A DNA stretch of 64,000 nucleotides from Luidia sarsii. Its lineage: Eukaryota; Echinodermata; Asteroidea; Paxillosida; Luidiidae. The notes below the pieces were generated by a model, which saw only the letters and a program-made list of their open reading frames with translations, ran no database searches and was not told the DNA's origin. Below are positions 24,901 to 35,819 of the stretch, in pieces. How positions within the stretch are numbered: position 1 is the stretch's first letter; each line of letters begins with the position of its first letter. The translations under genes and the position numbers were made by a program. The DNA lies in NCBI GenBank assembly GCA_949987565.1, contig OX465110.1, forward strand, positions 17,891,769 to 17,955,768, in the 5' to 3' direction.

Positions 24901-27900
24901 TCCTGCCTTTGAGAAAGGTCCTGCCTTTGAGAAAGGTCATGCCTTTGTGAAAGGTCCTGCCTTTGAGAAAGGTCCTGCCTTTGAGGAAGGTCCTGCCTTT
25001 GAGAAAGGTCCTGCCTTTGAGGAAGGTCCTGCCTTTGAGAAAGGTCCTGCCTTTGTGGAAGGTCCTGCCTTTGAGAAAGGTCCTGCCTTTGTGGAAGGTC
25101 CTCCCTTTGAGAAAGGTCCTGCCTTTGTGGAAGGTCCTGCCTTTGAGAAAGTTCCTCCCTTTGAGAAAGGTCCTGCCTTTGTGGAAGGTCCTCCCTTTGA
25201 GAAAGGTCCTGCCTTTGAGAAAGGTCCTGCCTCTGAGAAATGTCCTGCCTTTGAGAAAGGTCCTGCCTTTGAGAAAGGTCCTGCCTTTGAGAAAGGTCCT
25301 GCCTTTGAGAAAGGTCCTGCCTTTGAGAAAGGTCATGCCTTTGAGAAAGGTCATGCCTTTGAGAAAGGTCATGCCTTTGAGAAAGGGCATGCTATGATCG
25401 AAACTTCGGGCCCTCCTAATTTTTGATGTTCGCTACTTTGGTCAATAGTCAGTAAGCAGTTTACAACATTTTTGCCTATAACTGAAATAATTTAACACAA
25501 TAGGTGGACATTCGTCGCTTTATTTTCCATCACCACTTCTCATATCTGTATCTTTATCTGGTTTTTGTCATGCTGCCTTCAAAAATCTTCTGTTGGGATG
25601 GAAAGGTCATTCACTGTGAATGTTTTAGACACATTGGCCATAGATGCCAACCAATCCTAAAGGAAATTAGAAAAGAGGAATCACAGAGCAAACTACAAAG
25701 GAATACACGTGTATTTCCAAGCCAAAAAACAGAATCTGTTGTCAAGAGCTTGTAAAAAAAAATGATAATTTTCACTAGAGGAATGATTCCTTCAATATAG
25801 GAATGTTTGCAGCTATATATCGCCAATTATGGAACGAATGCCTTATTTGTGACACGGCACAGCGACATGAGGAATATCCCTAAAACACTTTTCGAGTAAA
25901 CAACGCCTGAAGTCAAAGTATTTTCTCAATTCGATAAAAAAAAATCTTATTTTTTTGTATTTTCGGAAAGATTATGTCCAAAGGATTGTTCCAAAACCCG
26001 TCTCTAAATGTTGAAAAAACAAGGATTTCAGGAGGGTGTTTGTGTACTGTTTACATGAAAATGTATTAGTTCCTGCATTTTTGAATGGCCACTTTCGAGG
26101 AGTTAGACTGGTGCTGCTATATTGTGTCTGGTACCAAATGAACGAGCGACATCCCCTTGTACTATTTAAAACAAAGTTCACATGGAAATAATTTTGATAT
26201 CATTTGAAAGCTAATGGTATACTCTTTCACATCATTAGAAAATCTCAAAATCTCAAAAGTGGGGGTTATTCCTCATTATGCTGTGCCGGGTCACAATTTG
26301 NNNNNNNNNNNNNNNNNNNNNNNNNNNNNNNNNNNNNNNNNNNNNNNNNNNNNNNNNNNNNNNNNNNNNNNNNNNNNNNNNNNNNNNNNNNNNNNNNNNN
26401 NNNNNNNNNNNNNNNNNNNNNNNNNNNNNNNNNNNNNNNNNNNNNNNNNNNNNNNNNNNNNNNNNNNNNNNNNNNNNNNNNNNNNNNNNNNNNNNNNNNN
26501 TGTCTTCCTTCTCCATGAAGCCCTCGTCATAGATCTGGCCGCCGGCCTCAGCGTAGAAGCAGGTCTGGTCCAGGAGAATGCCACACTCCTCCCCTCGCAT
26601 CACCTCCTCCACAAACTGCTTGTCCTTGCGCAGGGCGATGGACCGTGCCAACCGTGGACTCAAACTCTGGGAGAGGGGAGAGGGGGAGGGAGAGGGAGAT
26701 AGAGAGAGGGAGAGGGAGAGGGGAGAGGGGGAGGGGGGAGGGAGGAGGGAGAGGGAGAGGGAGAGGGAGAGGGAGAGGGAGAGGGAGAGGGAGAGGGAGA
26801 GGGAGAGGGAGAGGGAGAGGGAGAGAGGGAGAGGGAGAGGGAGAGGGAGAGGGAGAGGAGAGGGAGAGGAGAGGGAGAGGGAGAGGGAGAGGGAGAGGGA
26901 GAGGGAGAGGGAGAGGGAGAGGGAGAGGAGAGGGAGAGGGAGAGGGAGAGGGAGAGGGAGAGGGAGAGGGAGAGGGAGAGGGAGAGGGATAGGGAGAGGG
27001 AGAGGGAGAGGAGAGGGAGAGGGAAGAGGGAGAGGGAGAGGGAGAGGGAGAGGGAGAGGGAGAGGGAGAGGGAGAGGGAGAGGGAGAGGGAGAGGGAGAG
27101 GGAGAGGGAGAGGGAGAGGAGAGAGAGGGAGAGAGAGAGGGGGAGAGAGAGGGAGAGGGAGAGGGAGAGGGAGAGGAGAGGGAGAGGGAGAGGGAGAGGG
27201 AGAGGGGAGAGCGAGAGGGAGAGGGAGAGGGAGAGGGAGAGGGAGAGGGAGAGGGAGAGGGAGAGGGAGAGGGAGAGGGAGAGAGAGGGGGAGAGAGAGG
27301 GAGAGGGAGAGGGAGAGGGAGAGAGGGAGAGGGAGAGGGAGAGGGAGAGGGAGAGGGGAGGGAGAGGGAGAGGGAGAGGGAGAGGGAGAGGGAGAGGGAG
27401 AGGGAGAGGGAGAGGGAGAGGGAGAGGGAGAGGAGGGAGAGGGAGAGGGAGAGGGGAGAGGGAGATGAGGGAGAGAGAGGGGGAGGGAGAGAGAGGGAGA
27501 GGGAGAGATTGAGACAGAGAGGGGAGTGAGACAGAGAGAGGGAGAGAGAAAGGGAGAGAGAGAGACAGTATTATTATCACAGTGTTAATGGACCTCATTG
27601 TATCGGGGAGGATAAAGGTCACGTCTGGCTGTGGCTGAACTCCCTCTAGGAGTCGCAGCCAAATGCATGCACGGCAAAAGACTTGATTGGACCGACGCGT
27701 CTTCAGGAGATGGATCCGGCAGGATCAAAGCATCGGTCCCTCCGAATCGTTGGCCCACTCTGGTTCACTCTAGTCAAGCAGGGACCCTGCAAGCCTCGCC
27801 TACGCCGCCCCAGACTGGGGCGGCAAACCCGCGACCGCGGCCCAGCGACTTACGATAGTTGCCCGCCTCGTCGCTGGCGTAGTTGTACTTGACCTTGTCG

Positions 27901-29838
27901 TTGGTCGGCGGGACTTTCCGCTTCTCCTGGAGCTCGTTGATGGAGTGGACGTCCAGACCGATGGTGTCGTCCACGCCCGCGCCTTTGCCTTGCGACAAGA
28001 GCTGGTGGGTCCAATCGGAGAGAGAGAAGACGACAACAACGGCGTATGAAATACCATGTCTACAATCAATATAGGAAGGTTTGCGGTGAACACCATGTAT
28101 CAGGTCTCTTAAAGGAAGAGGTATGGTTCTGAAAAGAACCTGAGGGTAACTCGACGTTTCGACCAGTATGCTCTGGCCGTCATCAGGAGAAGAGCATACT
28201 GGTCGAAACGTCGAGTTACCCTCAGGTTCTTTTCAGAACCATACCTCTTCCTTTAAGAGACCTGATACATGGTGTTCACCACAAACCTTCCTATATTGAT
28301 TCACCCACCATGCAAAGCCTTAAGTCTCATGTCTACAATCATCGCTCTAACGCCTGATGGGTTGTTTTGCCTTGAATGCTGCCCTCACCGGGTAGTGCAG
28401 TGAATCGGTGAAAAACAGGTGATTTGAATGACACGCGGAACACTGTTAATGTCTACAACATATGTCTGCAACTTTGCTATAGCCTGTTTGGCTGTTTTTG
28501 TCCGAATGCTGCCCTCAAAGGGTTGTGCAGTGAATTGAAGGTAACAAGTGATTTCAATGGCACGTGAAATACCGTTAATGTCAACAAAATCGTTCGGGCT
28601 ATTTTGCAATTGTACAATTTGTTCAAAAGTTCTAAGACATTTTTTTCCTTTGCTTGTTTGACTTGAATTGAAAAGAAAGCTGCATCTACTTTGTATGATG
28701 CCCGAGCTGCTGTAGCCAGGATCACAACAATTGGTTGTATGCATCTGAATGGAAGCAGAGGGTGTGATACCTGGAGATATACGGCAGTTCATGGTTGAAT
28801 TGCTTCTGACTGGCGCCTCCACCACGGCAAAGACTAGTTGACTATTTGGAAGGCCACCATCCAAGGGCTGGATAGCTCAGATGGTAAAGAGCACTGGTAC
28901 GTTAATCCAGAGGTCTCTGGTTTAAGTTTAAGTCCCGGTCCAGTCAAAAGTTTGTTTTCCTTGCCAATTTTTCAAAAAAACTTATATTGAACACACCCTC
29001 AATCGGATCATGCAAAGGAGGGGTGGGAGTTGGGGAGAGGAGGGGAGGGGAGGGGAGAGGGACGGGTGATCACCTGAGCCCTTTTCTTCTCCTCCTCGTA
29101 CTCGGTCATGTTGATGGTCATACCCTTCTCCTCCATGATGAGCGTGGTGAGGTCGATGGGGAAGCCGTAGGTATCGTACAGCAGCCAGGCAGCCTTGCCT
29201 GCAAGGGTCAAGGAGCAGTGTGTGGGGGGAGAGGGGGGAGAGGGGGGAGAGGGGAGAGGGGGGAGGGGGGAGGGGGAGAGAGGGGGGAGAGGCCAGTTTG
29301 CGACAAAATCGATCAGTGATATACAAAAATTTTGCAAACTGCTTACTGACTAAAATTACCAAAAATGCAAATCATAAAATTTAGTGGGCCTGACGTTTCG
29401 ATCCTAGCAGGACCTTTCCTCAAAGGCAGAGAAAGGTCCTGCTAGGATCGTAACGTCGGGCCCGCTAAATCTTATGAAAATCGGTCAGTCCTCGCAACGG
29501 CTTGACCACTTCATGCAAAGGGTGCCCTAAACTGATAGCACAGTAGAAACCGGGCATTACTGATGCATTCGTCATTCGCTGAATGGCCAATTGTGTACAC
29601 TAAGAATTGGGTTGAAAAATGACGGTCAAAAATGGGAATCTTGTTTAACTGGTTCAAACCACACTCTCTCTCCCTCCACCCACTCGCTCTCTCTTTCTCT
29701 TTCTCTCTGCCTCTCTCTGCTTCTCTCTCTGCCTCTCTCTCTCCCTCCACCCCCTCTCTCTATCACACTCCCTCTTTCTCTTTCTCTCTGTCTCTCTGCC
29801 TCTCTCTGCTTCTCTCTCTGCCTTTCTCTCTCCCTCCA

Positions 29839-29878
<40 letters not shown>

Positions 29879-30317
29879 TCTCTCTCTGGATCTCTCTGTC
29901 TCTCACTCTGACTGTCTGTCTCCTGCCTTCTCCTGCAGTCCATGTCTGTCCCATTTCTCTCTCCGTCTCTCTCCGTCTCTCTCGGACTCTCTCTATCTCA
30001 AGTTGAGGCAAGTCAATTCGCAGTAATCATTCGGTGACCACAAAAAAATACGTGGAGCCCTTGTTTTTCGACATGGGACCGGAAAGGGAGGGGGGGGGGG
30101 GGGGGGTGGGGGGGGTGCGTACCCGGAAGCTGGCGCTCCCCCTCGGGCAGCTTGTTGACCGTCCTCTCCAGTACGCGGCGCCCTCTAGAGAGCGTCTGCA
30201 AGAACTGTGCCTCCTCCTCGTTGATGACGTCCATGACCAGCTGGGGGTCCTTGGTGGTCTCCGGGAAGGCCTCACCCTGAGAGGGGTTATCAGAAGGGCA
30301 ACGTTGGACGGTCATTC

Positions 30318-30348
<31 letters not shown>

Positions 30349-33300
30349 GCGCACCCTTACACGCGTATACTTGTGGGGTATTTCCTTTGTTCTCGTGTAC
30401 TAAAAAAATACTCCCAGAAGGGCCTAATTCAAATCGCTCCCAATCCCGCTCCCGGGGTGTCTCCAGCGGTCTCCTGACGACACTCTACCCAAGTACACAC
30501 TACCCGAAATGATGAGCTATCGGCCCTTTTCAGAGCCACGCTCCTTCTTGAAAGAGAAGTGCTTCGTGGTATCACCGAAAGAAAAAAACAAACTTCCACT
30601 TACCAAGATCTGGATGACCACGTTGACCAGGCTGGCGAAGACTCCTGGCTTGGCCTTCAGCTTCTCCGTGGCATAGCGGATGCCTCGCCGAAGGATACGC
30701 CTCAGGACATAACTGAGAACATGAAAGAAAGAAAAAATGTGAAAAAGTGCACAGCTAATGATACAAGTTCAGCTTACTGACTAAAATGCCCCGAAACACT
30801 CTAGATCTAAGGGAAGGGAACGCAGTTGGGAGGGGATCAAAGGAGGAAAGCTGGACAACAGACTAGGGTGAGATCAAAGGGAAGGGCAGGCAGTAGGGAG
30901 GGGATCAAAGGAGGAAAGTAGGTGGACAGACTAGGGTGAGATCAAAGGGAAGGGCAGGCAGTAGGGAAGGGATCAAAGGAGGAAAGCTGGCAGACAGACT
31001 AGGGTGAGATCAAAGGGAAGGGCAGGCAGTAGGGAAGGGATCAAAGGAGGAAAGCTGGCAGACAGACTAGGGTGAGATCAAAGGGAAGGGCAAGCAATAG
31101 GGGAGGGATCAAAGGAGGAAAGCTGGCAGACAGACTATGGTGAGATCAACAGGAAGGCCAAGCAGTAGGGAAGGGATCAAAGTAGGAAAGCTAGTAGATA
31201 GACTAAGGTGAGACCAAAGGAAATGGCAAGCAGTAGGGAAGGGATCAAAGGAGGAAAGCTGGTCAATGGACTAGGGCGAGATCAAAGGGAAGGGCAAACA
31301 GTAGGGAAGGGCATAAAAGGACCCAAGATGGTAGATAGACTGGGGTGAGATCAAAGTGAATGGCAAGCGTTAAGGAAGGGATCAAAGGACAGACGTTGGG
31401 GTGAAGGAGGTGAACACAAACGAGGGATCAGTTGTAAACGTATTCCACTAAAGCATGCACACTGTCGGCCATTCCTCTCGGGGATGTTGAGGCCATGCGG
31501 ACGATCCAAAGGATGACGCCTCGTTCTAGGCCTGAACGAGGTTTTTTTTCGAGTGAGCTCACCCTCTCCCAATGTTGTCCGGCCGTCCGCCGTCCGAGAG
31601 GGCGATGGTCAGGGTGCGGATGTGGTCGGCCACCACGCGGTACGCCATGTCAATGCCGTCGGTGTCCTCGGCGGCCAGCTTACCGGTGTAGGGCCGGACA
31701 CCGGTGATCTGAGTAAAGGAAACACAAACACACACGCAGATGAGCAGGTACCAATTTCATAGAGCGCCTACAGCGCCAAAAATTTCCTTAAGCACGAAAA
31801 ATATCAATATAAAAATCGGGTTGCCGGCCAAAGTTCCGATAGCGTTTCATGCTAAGCAACCGATATTGGAATACAAGTACAGCAAGAATCAAGTGATATT
31901 TGGTTGGCAATCTCGTTTTAACCGGGGAAGGAATTTCCTGCTAAGCAGATTTCCACGCTCCAGCGGCTCCGTGAAATTGGCCCTTGATAACACTGCAGAC
32001 GGATGTCATGACTATGCTCGAGCTCTTCCAGCAGTGAAACGGACCGCGGAGTACCGGGGCCGCCCATGCACGACCGTAGGGCATTTGGGTTTGGGACCGC
32101 TGGTGGCAGCGTACGTCTCCTGCCATTCGCGCCATCCAACAGACAGCAGGTTAATGCGACGGCCGGCAAATAGCGGGAGTGCAGCCGCAGCGGCCGCGGC
32201 CGACGCCAACCCATCGACCTGCGCGCAGTGACGAGCAACGCGGGCCGCCCCACCTTCTGGATGGCCTCGAAGATGGGCACGAAGAGGTCGGTGTCGTAGT
32301 TGGACTGCCTGTCCTTGATGACGGAGACAATGCGCTCCAGGCCCATGCCCGTGTCGCAGCTCTTCTTGGGAAGGGGCTTCAGGCTGCCGTCTTGCTCCCT
32401 GTGCACATTGGAATGAGGGAGGGAGGGGGAGTCAGGTTACCAGACACGTGCATCAGATGACGCACCGAGCCCTCGGTACAAGGCTGGCACCGAGTCTATT
32501 GGGGGAGGGGGGGGGGAGGGGGTGGGGTTGTCGCCCGACCATTCTAGGCTGGCCAAGAAAGTGGACAGTGTCAGCGTCGGCTTCAAGTTGCACACAAGTC
32601 TAGTGAGCGTCTGCAGCCTGCAGACTCGGTCATTTTCTCTCAGTCAATAACCAATGACTTTGGTTATGGCGAGCAGATTCAAGGGATTTTTGATTTCATG
32701 ATGCACCATACTCCCTGGCAGTCGCCAACACCTTTTCGACTTCGTTCCTTCTGCTCCCAGTCCAACCCGCCGTCCTTCCAACAGTCCAACCCGCCGTCCT
32801 TCCAACGGTCCAACCCGCCATCCCTCCCACCAAGTCTCCGCGTTTCCTCCCCTACGGGACACCAAACTGACTGACCGGTTGAACTGCATGAAGACCAGGT
32901 TCCACAGCTCCAGCACGTTGGGGTCGTCCATGTTGACGTAGTGCGCGGCGTCCCGGCCCCCTCCCACGCGGTCGTAGTGGATCTCGGTGCACGGGCCGCA
33001 CGGCCCCGTTGCCCCCATCTCCCAGAAGTTGTCCTTGGTGCCGAAGGGCATGACCCTCTCCGGCGGAATGCTGAGGCGGACGAGCAAGAAGTGAAAAAAC
33101 CCAAAGTGTTGCCAGCTGCTTTAACTGTCTTAATATATCTATATAGATTTATTACGTACAGACTTAGAGCGATTCAAGTCTGTAGGATTTGAGATACACC
33201 TACGTGTGTGTGTATGGTACAGGTTATTCTTGCGATGGATGGATTTACATAAGCTTACAGTAACCAAGTTGAGTTCATTTATGTGATCTCGACTTAGAAT

Positions 33301-34108
33301 GTGTAAGCGGAATACACTTTTCAAGGTTAGAATTGAAAATGTCCATGAATTTGATAAAGGCTGTATTTGTATCCTGTGTATCGAATAGTAAAGACCAGTC
33401 ATACTTATTAGAGCCCCTACACAACATTAGTCGAGGTCAAAGAATAGCCTCCATATGATCCAACATGTGCATTTCTCAAATTTGGAACGTCCGGAAATTT
33501 GGCACTTTACAAGTAGGGGACCCTCCCTTTAAACAACCAACACTGTAAATCACACAAATTTAGACGGCCTGACCTCTTTTGATCCACTAAGCTGAGTTAA
33601 TAATAAAATAATTAAAAAAATAATAGGGATGCAGAGATGTGTGGAGAGGGATTGAACGAGACCGTACCCGAGGTCAAGCCAGATCTGTTGTGTCTCCAGG
33701 TCTGGCTCCAGACCATCCTCCTGGCTGCCGCCGAAGTAGGTGACGTACATGCGGTCCTTGTCGAGCTTCAGGGTGTCCGTCAGGAGCTCCCAGGACATGC
33801 GACAGCTCTCTCTCTGCGGGGGACGAGGAGGGGGAAAGGGGCGGCCTCGTGCAAGGGTTCACGAACAAGAGGACTATGAGCTTGAAGGGTTATGAGTTTG
33901 GATGGGTTATGTCTCTAGGTTGCATGCTGTCTGTCTTAGTCTCTGTCTGTCTCTCTCTCTCTCTCCCTCTCTCTCTCTTTCTCTCCCCTCCCCCATCTCT
34001 CTCTCTCTCTCTCTCTCCCTCTCTCTCTTGCTCTACCTCTCTCTCTCTCCCTCTCTCTCTCTCTCCCCCTCCTTCTCTCTCTCCTCTCTCTATCTTCTCT
34101 TTCTCTCT

Positions 34109-34153
<45 letters not shown>

Positions 34154-35405
34154 CCCCTCCATCTCTCTCTTCTTTCTCTCTCTTCCTCTCTCTTCCTCTC
34201 TCTCTCCCTCTCTCTCTTCCCCCCTCTCTCTCTTCCTCTCTCTCTTCTCTCTCTCTCTCCTCCATCTCTCTGTCTCCCTCTTTCCCTTTGTTCAGTAACT
34301 CTAATTTTGTCCCCCAAACTGTCTCTCTGTTACTCTCCCTGTCTGTATCTCTTCCTCCCCGTCTCTGTCGTACTCAGACTCTTTTCCTCTCATTGCTTCT
34401 CAGTCTGTTTCTGTTTCTGGTTCTTTCAGTCGATCGATCTCTCAATTTCAATCTGTCTGTATGTCTGTCTGTTTGTTTGTCTATCTGTCCCCTGCTTCCT
34501 CTTGCAGTCTCTGTTCGTTGCTCTGTCTGTCTCATTTCTCTGTCTCTCTCAGTCTCTCTCTATCTCTCTATCACTCGGTCTCTCTATCACTATATCGCTC
34601 TGTCTCTCTCTACATCTCGTCTCATCTGCCTTTCCTATCTCCCTCTCTCTGCTTCTTGTCTCTCTGTCCTTCTGTCTCTCTAAGTCTCTCTCTCTCTAGA
34701 TATCTCTCTATCATCTCTCTCTGCCTCTCATTTCTCAGTCCCTCTCTGTCTCACTATCACTCCATGTTTTTCTCCCTACCTCATTTGTCTCACTTTGTTT
34801 CTCCCATTCTCTCCAAGTCTCAATCAACTCTCTATCTCTCTGCCTCTCGTCTGTCTGTCCCTCTCTGTCTCTCTATCACTCTATCTTTTTCTCTCCACCT
34901 CTCATCACACTCAGCTTCTCCCGTTCTAAGTCTATGTTTCTCTATCTCTCCATCAACTCTCTATCTCTCTGTCTCTAGTCTCTCTCTCTCTGTCCCTCTC
35001 TAACTCCATCTTTTTTTCTCTACCACTCGTCTTACTCAGCTTCTCACGTTCTCTCCAAGTCTATGATTCTCTATCTCTCAACAAACTCTCTATCTCTCTG
35101 CCTCTCGTTTCTCTGTCCCTCTCTGTCTCTCTATCACTCCATCTTTTTCTCTTTACCACTCGTTTCACTCAGCTTCTCTCTGTCTCTCTAAGTCTATGTC
35201 TCAATCAACTCTCTATCTCTCTACCTCTCGTCTCTCTCTCTGTCACTCTATCAATCCATCCTTTTCTCTCTGCCTCTCGTCTCTCTCTCTGTCTCGCTCT
35301 CTATCACTCCATCTTTTTTCTCTCTACCACTCGTCTCATTCAGCTTCTCCCGTTCTCTCCAAGTCTATGTTTCTCTATCTCTCAACAAACTCTCTATCTC
35401 TCTGC

Positions 35406-35484
<79 letters not shown>

Positions 35485-35613
35485 CTCTATCACTCCATCT
35501 TTTCTCTCTGCCTCTCCTCTCTCTCTATCACTCTATAACTCCATCTTTTTTCTCTCTGCCTCTCCTCTCTCTCTCTCTCTCTATCACTCTATCACTCGAT
35601 CTTTTCTCTCTGC

Positions 35614-35678
<65 letters not shown>

Positions 35679-35787
35679 ATCACTCCATCTTTTTTTTTCT
35701 CTACCTCTCGCGTCTCGCTCTGCCTCTCCAGCGTGCGTGTGTCTCTCTCCTCTCACCTTGAAGTAGTCGCCAAAGGACCAGGTGCCC

Positions 35788-35819
<32 letters not shown>

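Noticed and set aside
24617..25426. Repetitive proteins (KGPAFE and FLKGRT repeats)
   Set aside because: An 18-bp array stays open by arithmetic in several frames, and the array derives from a mobile element end.
28866..28945. tRNA gene
   Set aside because: It has A- and B-box-like sequences but a mutated B box and no cloverleaf. The same head plus body occurs at seven loci, so it is a SINE. The same applies to the type 2 heads, including the intact-looking B box at 5619-5654.
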